From contig NZ_CP183878.1 of assembly GCF_048572895.1 (NCBI RefSeq), positions 1,922,001 to 1,986,000 of the forward strand: a stretch of 64,000 nucleotides of DNA. Reading direction: 5' to 3'. This document shows positions 1 to 7,057 of this stretch, piece after piece. A program made the position numbers and the translations under genes. The stretch's first letter is position 1; each line of letters starts with the position of its first letter. Source of the DNA: Psychrobacillus sp048572895. GTDB taxonomy: Bacteria; Bacillota; Bacilli; Bacillales_A; Planococcaceae. A model generated the notes under the pieces. It was not told the DNA's origin and did not search any database. It worked only from the letters and a program-made list of their open reading frames with translations.

Positions 1-348
1 ATACGCATCAGCAACGACATTTTTCCAACTTTCCTCTGTAAGAAACACTTGTGCAACATTCGCTGTCATGATGATAGCTTCAAACGCATTTGTTTGTAAA
101 TTTGTACTATCACCAATAATCCATATTACTTCTCCTGGATACTCTTTACTTTTCGCATATTCAATCGCTTCTTCATTCGGGTCAATAGCTGTAATCTGAT
201 GGTCTGCTTTCGCAAAATGAGTTGTCAATCTACCCGTCCCACAGCCTAAATCAGCAATAGTTTTTACTTCAATCTTCTTCAATAGTGCTAAAAAAAATTC
301 ATCGTCTTTGCCCCAGCCATTAACTTGGTCATATACTAGTGGAATCAT
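1..348 (-). CDS. Class I SAM-dependent methyltransferase (3' part outside window)
   Basis: The reading frame is open from the ATG at 346-348 to the window edge, so only the first 116 residues are seen. The glycine-rich SAM-binding motif I reads DLGCGTGRLTTHF at about residues 33-45, followed by the acidic AIDPNEEAIEYA strand that normally contacts the ribose. This fits a small soluble methyltransferase of the Methyltransf_11/25 type; the substrate cannot be told. The repeat at 625-702 and the cold-shock gene lie upstream, so it is the left-most cassette of the window. Confidence 0.75.
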   Translation of the reverse strand, partial: MIPLVYDQVNGWGKDDEFFLALLKKIEVKTIADLGCGTGRLTTHFAKADHQITAIDPNEEAIEYAKSKEYPGEVIWIIGDSTNLQTNAFEAIIMTANVAQVFLTEESWKNVVADAY

Positions 349-624
349 TTATTTACCTACTTCCTAAATCATACTTGTTTGTCCCCAACATGAATCATTC
401 TTTCGTTCCCAGACCCGGTTGTAAAACCTATACGAACTAACTATTGCTTTGAAAAGAGAAAGTATATCTACTTTTCAATCACCTTTGTTACCTTTTTCAT
501 ATTAATCAATCCCTTCTAGATGAAGTCACTCTTATTATATCTTAATTTTCTAAAATAATAATCTATTACGGGTATGTAAAACAAAAATGTGCCCAAAGCG
601 TTGTAAATTTGACGATAGTCCTTG
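349..624. other. Intergenic stretch with a degraded repeat arm
   Basis: No convincing gene. At about 433-455 there is GAACTAAC followed by GCTTT, resembling the left arm of the cassette repeat, so this is probably an eroded repeat plus the 5' region of the methyltransferase gene. Confidence 0.3.
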
Positions 625-702
625 TTGCACTAAACTGCTACTTTAGTTCAATAAGAAAAAAGGCTTTACTCCTTCTTGAAGTAAAGCCCCCGTTAGTTGA
701 AC
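625..702. repeat. attC-like cassette repeat, terminator-centre type
   Basis: Complete site that defines the common form. Left arm CACTAAACTGC..TTTAGTTC, then an A-rich spacer, a central stem GCTTTACT/AGTAAAGC, and right arm CCCGTTAGTTGAAC. Outer boxes AACTAA and TTAGTT and inner boxes pair with each other, leaving unpaired spacer bases as in integron attC sites. Read on the minus strand the central stem is followed by a T run, that is, an intrinsic terminator. The stop codon of the cold-shock gene (693-695) is inside the right outer box. Confidence 0.8.
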
Positions 703-929
703 TTATTTACGAGTTTCTTAACATTTACAGCTCGACGTGATTGTTCTTTTAAATTTGAGTTTTCTTCAAGGTCAAACAATACTGCCTCACCTTTGGTAAG
801 TGATTTAAACCCATCCATTTGAATACTACTGAAATGTACCCATACGTCATCCTCTCCATCTATTGAAATCCAGCCCCACCCCTCTTCTTCATGATAAATT
901 TTACATATTCCTTTAATGTTATATCTCAT
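693..929 (-). CDS. Cold-shock-domain protein (CspA-like)
   Basis: A 78-residue protein with the single-stranded nucleic-acid-binding cold-shock fold. RNP1-like GWGWIS and RNP2-like DVWVHFSSI motifs are visible, followed by the family's GFKSLTKGEAVLFDL stretch. The aromatic pattern is slightly divergent from housekeeping Csps (GFGFI, VFVHF). I choose the ATG at 927-929 because TTGGGGGCT lies at the right distance; an ATG 21 bases upstream is in frame but has no better ribosome site. The TAA stop lies inside the repeat outer box, as in integron cassettes. Confidence 0.8.
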   Translation of the reverse strand: MRYNIKGICKIYHEEEGWGWISIDGEDDVWVHFSSIQMDGFKSLTKGEAVLFDLEENSNLKEQSRRAVNVKKLVNKFN

Positions 930-970
930 AATAAAGCCCCCAATTTTCATAAGTTGAAAACAATATGTTC

Positions 971-1053
971 TTCAACTAACCTGCTGTGTTAGTTCAATAA
1001 GAAAAAACTCCCCAGCTAAAGGCAGCCTCTTGTTTAACTAAAGCACCCGTTAG
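971..1053. repeat. attC-like repeat interrupted by IS110-family element
   Basis: Left arm TTCAACTAACCTGC, centre of the CTCCCCAGCTAAAGGCAGCC type, and right arm ending CACCCGTTAG. The homology stops at 1053 and IS110-type sequence begins at 1054, so the element sits at the core of the right arm. Confidence 0.7.
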
Positions 1054-1306
1054 CCATCCATGTAGCGCAAAATCAGCGCTACACCACAGAGAATGAAAAT
1101 GTGAAAACCCGGGTGTAGGATACTACGGCTGGGAGAGGAAGGTCGATGAACTATGGTGCCATAGAGCCCATCCGTTAGTCTGACTCCAACGACCACGGTG
1201 CATCACAGACTGTCGCTCCCTTACGGGAAGCACTCATGGGAGATTAATCCTACTCTGGTTATTGCACCAGCCTCCAATACTATTTGCCGTAGAAAGGATG
1301 ATTACA
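1054..1306 (+). ncRNA. Candidate IS110 bridge RNA region (left end)
   Basis: About 250 nt of noncoding, moderately GC-rich sequence lies between the element's left end and the transposase start. In IS110-group elements this region encodes the bridge RNA that pairs with target and donor DNA. It contains CCGTTAG at 1172-1178, identical to the repeat core where the element inserted, so it could be the target-binding loop. Divergent copies without transposase occur at 16710, 26181, 41390 and 44931. Assignment rests on position and sequence, not on folding. Confidence 0.5.
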
Positions 1307-2157
1307 ATGGAAGTAATCATTGAACGTGCTTGTGGAATGGATGTCCATAAGGATTCCATTACTGCTTGTATTATTACGCCAAAAGGAAAGGAGATTCAAA
1401 CGTTTTCCACTAAAACTGTATTTCTATTACAGTTAATTGACTGGATTAAGGAGCATGGTTGTACTCACGTAGCAATGGAAAGTACAGGTGTATTTTGGAA
1501 GCCTCTTGTTAACTTGCTAGAAGCCGAGAGCATTGAGTTTTTAGTAGTGAATGCTCAACATATGAAAGCAGTACCAGGTCGCAAGACCGATGTAAAGGAT
1601 GCTGAATGGATTGCCAAACTTCTTCGTCACGGTCTACTTAAAGCAAGTTTTATTCCAGACCGAAATCAGCGTGAATTAAGAGAGTTAGTTCGATACCGTC
1701 GAAGTATTATTGAAGAGCGTGCGAGACAACATAATCGGATTCAAAAGGATGTCGAGAAGCAATTTCCCAGTTCGGCGCACTTATGTTCCTGGGCAGGATT
1801 AGTACCTGGACATAATGAGAGTGCGGGCAAGAGGAAATCAACCAACATGAAAAAAGGAAACAAGTACTTGAAATCGGCATTAATTGAAGCAGCTCATTCC
1901 GTCAGAGGATCCAAAACCTATCTGGGAGCCCTGTATAGACGGACTGCATCAAGAAAGGGTAAAAAGCGTGCAGGAATATCAGTTGCTCATGCCATTTTAA
2001 GAATCACCTATATCTCCTAACACGCAAAGAAATGTACGTAGACTTAGGTGAAGATTACTTTGACAAGCAGAAAGAGCAATCTATTGTACGATATTCTGTT
2101 CGAAGACTTGAAAACTTAGGTTACACCGTTACAATCACTGAACCAAATGCCTCCTAA
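1307..2157 (+). pseudogene. IS110-family transposase, deleted and frameshifted
   Basis: The N-terminal DEDD (RuvC-like) domain is preserved with GMDVHKD, AMESTG and RKTDVKDAEW acidic motifs. After QHNRIQKDVE about 140 residues of the usual ~400-residue protein are missing, and the frame resumes at FPSSAHLCSWAGLVPGH in the C-terminal Transposase_20 domain with its SAG serine motif. A one-base shift near 2010 creates an early stop; the true C-terminus (MYVDLGEDYFDKQ..TEPNAS) continues in another frame to 2157. The start at 1307 has AAAGGA eight bases upstream. Not expected to be active. Confidence 0.85.
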
Positions 2158-2290
2158 TCCAATTCATAATTTGATCCACATTTAGGCGCTGCATTTTTTA
2201 AAAAATAAATGAGCCGCGTCTTATTTCGTATTGTATATTTCTCTAAATCGAAGATTTTAATTTTCATGGGAGTTTAAGTAATGTTCCGCA

Positions 2291-2310
2291 AACGCACCCA
2301 TTAGTTATAC
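2291..2310. repeat. Right-arm remnant of cassette repeat
   Basis: CGCACCCATTAGTTATAC follows the IS110 right end and matches the right arm of the repeat with one change in the core. Confidence 0.4.
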
Positions 2311-2363
2311 ATAAAGATTTACACAATAATTGCACATTATATAAATGATGCGACAATAAGTAA

Positions 2364-2648
2364 TTATTTTTTATTTTTTAGTTCTAAAAGTATAGGTGCT
2401 ATATTTAGCAAAATAGAAACAATTGTCAGAAACCATAACGCCTTTTCCATAGTAGGTACAACATCCATTAAAGCCGACCAATCTTCTCCTTTTACCCAAT
2501 TAGATACAAGGCTATGTTCTGCACAGAGTGTCAATGCTGTAAATGATAATCCCATTGCCATCGCAAGTTTATAATCTTTTCCTGTTTTATACATATAAAA
2601 ATTTATAAAAGTAGCTACTATAGCAATAAGTCCTAATATTAACCACAT
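2364..2648 (-). CDS. Small membrane protein, three predicted TM helices
   Basis: A 94-residue hydrophobic protein with helices at about 1-18, 30-45 and 67-88 and a lysine-rich tail (LKNKK). GGAGG lies eight bases before the ATG. It forms a single-gene cassette after the short repeat at 2765. No family recognised. Confidence 0.65.
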   Translation of the reverse strand: MWLILGLIAIVATFINFYMYKTGKDYKLAMAMGLSFTALTLCAEHSLVSNWVKGEDWSALMDVVPTMEKALWFLTIVSILLNIAPILLELKNKK

Positions 2649-2740
2649 AATTATACCTCCATTATATTTTTATTTAAGATGAACTTTTATCTACAAAATT
2701 TTAAGGTCCAGTTATTTTATTTCGAAATCTGGCCCGTATG

Positions 2741-2753
2741 TTGAACACAATTT
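2741..2753. repeat. Conserved 5'-flank motif TTGAACACAA
   Basis: TTGAACACAATTT lies between the repeat and the start of the downstream minus-strand gene. Similar motifs occur at 9008, 23218 and 24921 in the same position, so it may belong to a shared promoter or leader. Confidence 0.35.
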
Positions 2754-2764
2754 AAACAATACTC

Positions 2765-2792
2765 TTCAACTAACCTGCCTCTTTAGTTGAAG
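2765..2792. repeat. Short attC-like repeat (arms only)
   Basis: TTCAACTAACCTGC directly followed by CTCTTTAGTTGAAG; the central module and right arm are missing or eroded. Confidence 0.55.
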
Positions 2793-2844
2793 TTAAGAAA
2801 CAGATTTAAAGTGTTAATAAATTGTCTATATACGGATATTTTAT

Positions 2845-3222
2845 TCAGTTAACACCTGTGACGTTATCAAAAGGCATAGTTTGTCCATTAACTAGAAGAT
2901 TAATTGTGTCATATTCTGCATCACCACGAGTCAGTTTATATACGTACTGTTTTAGCTCATTATTTTCTTGATTTGCTTTATCTAACTTTATGTTTAATAT
3001 GTTATCTTTCATTTCAAGTTCGGCTGTAACTGTTCCTTTAGATTGAAAAAGAATATACGCAGTATTTTCTCCCTCATTAATTAGTTGCAGTGTGTAATCA
3101 GAGTTAATCCCTTTTTGTACCTTATTAGGGACACTTTGAATTTCACTAATATTCAATTCCGATGAATTACAAGCAGCTAATATCAAAGTTAAAAATAGCA
3201 TTAAACAAAATAGTTTTTTCAA
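2845..3222 (-). CDS. Putative lipoprotein
   Basis: A 125-residue exported protein with a lipobox LILAAC at residues 13-18, then a beta-rich domain. Start is TTG at 3220-3222 with GGGAG upstream; no ATG fits. No family recognised. It probably sits on the outer face of the membrane. Single gene between repeats at 2765 and 3357. Confidence 0.7.
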   Translation of the reverse strand: MKKLFCLMLFLTLILAACNSSELNISEIQSVPNKVQKGINSDYTLQLINEGENTAYILFQSKGTVTAELEMKDNILNIKLDKANQENNELKQYVYKLTRGDAEYDTINLLVNGQTMPFDNVTGVN

Positions 3223-3356
3223 TTTAATTTTCTCCCGTCTTTTTTGTGGTCATAAGTTATTATTCAACAAATATATTAAAAGCCCTTCCCTGGTATTCTT
3301 AAATACGACTCCGTTCCCAAAATCGTATTTGAGAGCTTTTCTTTACAAACTCCTTT

Positions 3357-3430
3357 TGAACTAACCTGCAGCGTTAGTTCAATAAGAAAAAAGGCTTTAC
3401 TCCTTCTTGAAGTAAAGCACCCGTTAGCTT
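3357..3430. repeat. attC-like cassette repeat, terminator-centre type
   Basis: GAACTAACCTGC left arm, GCTTTACT/AGTAAAGC central stem, right arm CACCCGTTAGCTTA. Confidence 0.75.
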
Positions 3431-3476
3431 AAAAAAATGGGATGCTGATATTGTTTAGCCTCTTAAGATGACTAAT

Positions 3477-3842
3477 TTATTTGTTCCCCTTTTTGTATCT
3501 ATTTGCTAACATCAAAGCGAAAAACTGAGGAATCAAGTTCAAAAAACTAACCAAGATTAATAATTGATATGGAGTTAGTGGCTTGAAATAGCCACCCCAT
3601 CGTTCGTTCCCTGTCATTTCGCTTATGAAATAAAATGAAATTATTACAGATAATATATTCCCAATAATAAGAGAGATTGATTTACTAAAGAGTTTGCCGA
3701 AGAAGGCAAGTAGTGAAGTCACTATAATCATAAATAAATAGCCAAGCATTGAACGATTAGCAAAATCCAGGTGCATTGAAAAATAAACAAAAGGAAAACA
3801 GTATAAACAGATTATTATAATACCAATTACTATTTTTCTCAT
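3477..3842 (-). CDS. Integral membrane protein, four predicted TM helices
   Basis: A 121-residue protein with hydrophobic segments at about 3-22, 32-50, 54-73 and 92-114 and a basic C-terminus (NRYKKGNK). GGAGAGG lies before the ATG. No family recognised. Single-gene cassette. Confidence 0.65.
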   Translation of the reverse strand: MRKIVIGIIIICLYCFPFVYFSMHLDFANRSMLGYLFMIIVTSLLAFFGKLFSKSISLIIGNILSVIISFYFISEMTGNERWGGYFKPLTPYQLLILVSFLNLIPQFFALMLANRYKKGNK

Positions 3843-3918
3843 ATGTGACCTCTCCTTAAACAGTTATAAATAGAAAAAATATATAGGTTTCCTGGAAAAC
3901 TTGACACCTTACTTCTTA

Positions 3919-3998
3919 TTCAACTAAACTGCTGCTTTAGTTCAATAAGAAAAAAGGCTTTACTCCTTCTTAAACTAAAGCACACGTTAGTTTAAGAA
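3919..3998. repeat. attC-like cassette repeat, terminator-centre type
   Basis: TTCAACTAAACTGC left arm and right arm ACTAAAGCACACGTTAGTTT. The central stem is imperfect (CCTTCTTAAAC). Confidence 0.75.
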
Positions 3999-4198
3999 GA
4001 CATTTTACAAGATGGTCAAGAGAGTGGAGAGATCTCCAAAGAAATAAATACTTCCCATTCTACAAATTTTTTTGTGGTATGATTGATGGAATTCTTCTTC
4101 ATGATTCTGTTTTGCAGCCAGCATTTCCTTATTCTGAAATAGGGAAGTCATCTAAAGAAATGTATATTACTTTTTTAACAAGGGGTGTTATGAAATGA
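3998..4198 (+). pseudogene. 5'-truncated gene remnant coupled to the GNAT gene
   Basis: An open frame of about 66 codons starts directly after the repeat, without its own start codon. It encodes a plausible C-terminus (..WSREWRDLQRNKYF..HDSVLQPAFPYSEIG..) and ends in TGA overlapping the ATG of the acetyltransferase gene (ATGA). The overlap suggests an old operon whose first gene lost its 5' end at the repeat boundary. Family not recognised. Confidence 0.4.
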
Positions 4199-5076
4199 TT
4201 ACGTTTAAGACAATGGAACATTTAACTTTTAAGGAAGCACACGAACTTTTTACAAGTGGGTTTGAAGGATATTTTATTCCGATGAAGATGCCATTGGATG
4301 CTTTTATAGCTCGTTTTGGAAATGATAATCTATCAGCGGCAATGTCTGTTGTTATGTTTGATGAAGATAGACCAATAGGATTTGTATTACAAGGCATTCG
4401 GGAAGTAAATGGTGAGAAAATTGCTTGGAATGGTGGTACTGGAATTATTCCAGAATACAGAGGAAAGAAACTAGGAACAATCCTAATTGAAAATGCTCTT
4501 GACCTGTTAAATCAGCAAAAAGTAAATATTGCTACATTAGAAGCTCTATCCATTAATCAACCAGCTATAAAACTATATGAGAAGGTTGGGTATAAAGTAA
4601 TTGATACCCTGCATTTTTTGGAGGCAGAAGGTGTATTAAGCTATGATGAAAAAATTGCTAGTGAATTTGAATTGAAAAGAATACCTGCACTGCAAGCAGT
4701 AAATTCAAGTATTTTCCCAGCTTTAGTACCTTGGCAAGTAGATCCTTCCATTACACCAAAGGCTGGTGGAGAGGCAATTATTGCAATGAAGGATAATGAA
4801 GTACTTGCTGCTTGTTTAGTAAGAGCAAAGCAACAATTTGGTAATGAATCAGAAGGTGTCACATTATTCCAAGCTTTTACTAACAATGAACATAACGATG
4901 GAATACGTGCTCTTCAAGCTGCTCTACAGGAAGGACTTCATTTTAATCGTCCTATTAAAAGAACTACTTATAATTTGGAAGACAAAATAAAAAATGTCCT
5001 TCCGTTTTTAAAAAATAATGGATTTAAAAATACTGATATTTCACAAGTATTTATGACAAAACAACTTATGGATTAA
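4195..5076 (+). CDS. GNAT family N-acetyltransferase, two-domain
   Basis: A 293-residue protein. The N-terminal half has the GNAT core, with acetyl-CoA motif A (YRGKKLGT, about residues 88-95) and motif B (NQPAIKLYEKVGY). The C-terminal half looks like a second, degenerate GNAT domain, as in Eis-like proteins. AAGGGGTG lies before the ATG. It is on the plus strand, against most of the array, and overlaps a truncated upstream frame by 4 nt. Substrate unknown. Confidence 0.8.
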   Translation: MITFKTMEHLTFKEAHELFTSGFEGYFIPMKMPLDAFIARFGNDNLSAAMSVVMFDEDRPIGFVLQGIREVNGEKIAWNGGTGIIPEYRGKKLGTILIENALDLLNQQKVNIATLEALSINQPAIKLYEKVGYKVIDTLHFLEAEGVLSYDEKIASEFELKRIPALQAVNSSIFPALVPWQVDPSITPKAGGEAIIAMKDNEVLAACLVRAKQQFGNESEGVTLFQAFTNNEHNDGIRALQAALQEGLHFNRPIKRTTYNLEDKIKNVLPFLKNNGFKNTDISQVFMTKQLMD

Positions 5077-5160
5077 CTTAACTAACCTGCTGCTTTAATT
5101 GAATAAGAATAGAGGTTGTCTACTGACAGTCTTGTTCTGCTAAAGCACCCGTTAGTTGAA
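5077..5160. repeat. attC-like cassette repeat, CTGACAG-centre type
   Basis: Left arm TTAACTAACCTGC, centre with the GTCTACTGACAGTC hairpin followed by TTGTTCTGCTAAAG, right arm CACCCGTTAGTTGAA. The same centre occurs at 16631 and 24450. Confidence 0.75.
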
Positions 5161-5570
5161 GAAGAAAAAAGAGACACATATCCAACACTCGTTTCATGGG
5201 AGTTTAATAACTCATTAACCCTTTTTACTGAACTTTTTGAAAGGGTATAGATGGTATGAGTATCTTTTAAATTCATTATCGTGGAACTTTCTTCACTTAT
5301 CCAAAGAAAATAGGATTCTTCACCAAATTCAATTTTATACTCAGGGTCAGCCATATCAACTATACCTGGCATTTTTTCAGCGTTGTTTAACGCCTTTACA
5401 AAATCATTAACAACTTTTGAGTCTGTAAACGAGGTCAATGAATCTTTTTTGATATCCGAAAAGCTTTCCATTTCGTAAACATTTACTTTTTGAATATTTT
5501 TAGAGGAACATCCACCAAGGTTAAACAAAGTAAATACCACAGCTATCAATAACAGAGACAATCTTTTCAA
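5082..5570 (-). CDS. YhfM-like lipoprotein with repeat-encoded C-terminus
   Basis: Lipoprotein with LGGC lipobox near residue 19, counting from the TTG at 5568-5570 that has GGAGGTG upstream. The central part (MPGIVDMADPEYKIEFGEESYFLWI..THTIYTLS) resembles Bacillus YhfM. The frame runs through a short IS110 right-end-like fragment (TTTCATGGGAGTTTAA, 5192-5207) and into the repeat. The last 25 or so residues (..YSYSIKAAG) are therefore repeat translation; an identical tail appears in a meaningless frame at 16636. The native end has been lost. Confidence 0.65.
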   Translation of the reverse strand: MKRLSLLLIAVVFTLFNLGGCSSKNIQKVNVYEMESFSDIKKDSLTSFTDSKVVNDFVKALNNAEKMPGIVDMADPEYKIEFGEESYFLWISEESSTIMNLKDTHTIYTLSKSSVKRVNELLNSHETSVGYVSLFSSSTNGCFSRTRLSVDNLYSYSIKAAG

Positions 5571-5603
5571 CGAAGCACCTCCATGAATCATAATTAATAT
5601 CTT

Positions 5604-5999
5604 CTAAGGGAATAAAATCCTTTTTGGAATAAGGAGAGTTACCATCCACTGTGAGATCTTTTTTTCTTCAACTTCCCCTTTATAAATAGTTACCAAAAAA
5701 TTCTTATGAGTATCTGGTACTCCAAAATTAATATTCCAATATTTTCTTTTCCCGTTGCTTCCAATTGACTTCTCAGCCTTATCATCTAAGTTTATATTTA
5801 TCGCATCTAGTAATTGTGCATTTTCATTCCATTCCAAAGCAGCAGGGTATGATAATTCAATCGCTTGTTTTATTGATAGTTCTTGTAATTCATCGATTTT
5901 AAATGTACCTTCAGCTAATTCTATTGAATCAACAGATACTTTCTCAACAGCCCCAATTGAAATTATCAAAAGTAAGACAACAAAAACTATTTTTTTCAT
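5604..5999 (-). CDS. Exported protein related to the one at 38373-39800
   Basis: A 131-residue protein starting MKKIVFVVLLL, a signal peptide or anchor. The domain (IKQAIELSYPAALEWN..GSNGKRKYWNINFGVPDTHKNFLVTI) is similar to the N-terminal part of the broken gene at 38373-39800 (LKEAIAMGFVRAKEWN..GSGKRFKWFLQF), suggesting a PepSY-like export domain. The start at 5997-5999 follows AAAAGGG. The C-terminus looks cut short. Function unknown. Confidence 0.6.
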   Translation of the reverse strand: MKKIVFVVLLLIISIGAVEKVSVDSIELAEGTFKIDELQELSIKQAIELSYPAALEWNENAQLLDAININLDDKAEKSIGSNGKRKYWNINFGVPDTHKNFLVTIYKGEVEEKKISQWMVTLLIPKRILFP

Positions 6000-6038
6000 T
6001 TTCTTAGACCCTTTTAGGGGTGTTTTTTCCAAACCTTG

Positions 6039-6114
6039 TTCAACTATACTGACGCGTTAGTTCAACAAGAAAAAAAGCTTTACTCCTTCTTGAAGTAAAG
6101 CACCCATTAGTGAA
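6039..6114. repeat. attC-like cassette repeat, terminator-centre type
   Basis: TTCAACTATACTG left arm, GCTTTACT/AGTAAAGC stem, right arm CACCCATTAGTGAA. Confidence 0.75.
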
Positions 6115-6318
6115 TTAGTGGTGATCATTCTTATACTTCAACCATTCATCTATCTCTGCTTTTAAGAATCTTTTTTGATTATCGATTTTTAAGTATGGAA
6201 TAAATTGATAAGTGTCAAAGCTACTTAATTTTGCCTTCTCAAATTCATCTTTTTTAATAATGCCTTCTATTGATTGCTCACTTATCTGAAGATATTCGGA
6301 AAGTTGTATTTTAGTCAT
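6115..6318 (-). CDS. Excisionase-like HTH DNA-binding protein
   Basis: A 67-residue protein with a helix-turn-helix of the HTH_17/MerR-excisionase type: KIQLSEYLQISEQSIEGIIKK, then the wing IPYLKIDNQKRFLKAEIDEWL. Such proteins act as regulators or as recombination directionality factors. Its ATG follows immediately on the stop of the small upstream gene (TAAATG), so the two are translationally coupled. No recombinase gene is nearby. Confidence 0.6.
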   Translation of the reverse strand: MTKIQLSEYLQISEQSIEGIIKKDEFEKAKLSSFDTYQFIPYLKIDNQKRFLKAEIDEWLKYKNDHH

Positions 6319-6462
6319 TTAATCAGGTATTGAATTCATTACTGTTTGAGAATCATTTACCTTACTCATTGAATTTGAAAAGGTGCTACAAAAAATAAAA
6401 GAAGATATTACTACCGATATTCCTAATATAAATGCACCAATTAGATAAGTTGCCTGTTTCAA
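6319..6462 (-). CDS. Small single-TM protein coupled to the HTH gene
   Basis: A 47-residue peptide with one hydrophobic helix (LIGAFILGISVVISSFIF). It starts with TTG at 6460-6462, seven bases after GGAGGGA, and its TAA touches the ATG of the excisionase-like gene. A membrane peptide next to a DNA-binding protein; role unknown. Confidence 0.55.
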   Translation of the reverse strand: MKQATYLIGAFILGISVVISSFIFCSTFSNSMSKVNDSQTVMNSIPD

Positions 6463-6488
6463 GTCAAATCCCTCCATAAAATAAATTT

Positions 6489-6562
6489 ATTAAACTGAAC
6501 TATATGGTCAAGAACAAAGTGCAACCCCCTGCCTTGAAGTAAAGTACCCCTTTTGTTCAATA
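6489..6562. repeat. attC-like repeat, AAGTGCAACCCC-centre type
   Basis: Degenerate left arm TAAACTGAAC, centre AAAGTGCAACCCCCTGCC, right arm GAAGTAAAGTACCCC..TTGTTCAATAA. It is followed by a conserved linker (AATTTACATATATTAACTTA) and a second left arm, as also at 21744, 23243 and near 63390. Confidence 0.55.
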
Positions 6563-6610
6563 ATTTACATATATTAACTTATTCAACACAATAGTATAAA
6601 AACCTTCTTA

Positions 6611-6640
6611 TTCAACTAAACTGCGCCTTTAGCTGAATAA
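6611..6640. repeat. attC-like half repeat
   Basis: TTCAACTAAACTGCGCC then TTTAGCTGAATAAG; no right arm. Confidence 0.5.
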
Positions 6641-6647
6641 GAATTGC

Positions 6648-6932
6648 TTAAAATTCAATTTTTTTCTTCGGAGAAATGTTTGGTTGGTCTATTAATGCAG
6701 CAACCCTTTTTCCTTTTTTATATCTTAAGTGATCAAGCCAGTAAACAAGAGCTTCTGCATCGTAATTAACAATATACCCTGCCTCTTCATCGTATTTCCA
6801 ATACCTATGGTCATTGCTTCTATCGAAAAGCCAATCAAAGAATTCCATTTGAAGTTGAGCAATATTTCTTCCTACTTTGGAAATACATCGAACATATTGA
6901 GTATCAGGTCCTAAAGACACTTCTATAATCAT
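6648..6932 (-). CDS. Conserved hypothetical protein, cytosolic
   Basis: A 94-residue soluble protein rich in aromatic residues (FFDWLFDRSNDHRYWKYDEEAGYIVNYDAEALVYWLDHLR). AAGGAGC stands before the ATG. I do not recognise the family. Confidence 0.6.
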   Translation of the reverse strand: MIIEVSLGPDTQYVRCISKVGRNIAQLQMEFFDWLFDRSNDHRYWKYDEEAGYIVNYDAEALVYWLDHLRYKKGKRVAALIDQPNISPKKKIEF

Positions 6933-6970
6933 TTTTAATGCTCCTTTTTGTTTTTACTTTCGTTTTCCTT

Positions 6971-7043
6971 CATAAACTAACCTGTCGCTTTAGTTCAATA
7001 AGAAAAAAGGCTCTACTCCTTCTTTAAAAAAAAGCAACTGATA
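6971..7043. repeat. attC-like cassette repeat, decayed terminator centre
   Basis: AAACTAACCTGTCGCTTTAGTTC left arm; the central stem is eroded (CTTCTTTAAAAAAAAGC). Confidence 0.6.
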
Positions 7044-7057
7044 CTAGAACAAGCAAG

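Larger units (their letters stand above)
1054..2280 (+). mobile_element. IS110-family insertion sequence, internally deleted
   Basis: The element runs from CCATCCATG at 1054, just after the repeat core GTTAG, to TTTTCATGGGAGTTTAAGTA ending at 2280. The same two ends flank a transposase-less copy at 16710-16924, which fixes the boundaries. It has about 250 nt of noncoding left end, a damaged transposase gene and a short right end. There are no inverted terminal repeats, as usual for IS110. Downstream, CGCACCCATTAGTTAT (2293-2308) looks like leftover repeat. Confidence 0.7.

Noticed and set aside
6115..6318. The HTH protein as the missing integrase
   Set aside because: At 67 residues it lacks any catalytic domain; at most it is an accessory factor.
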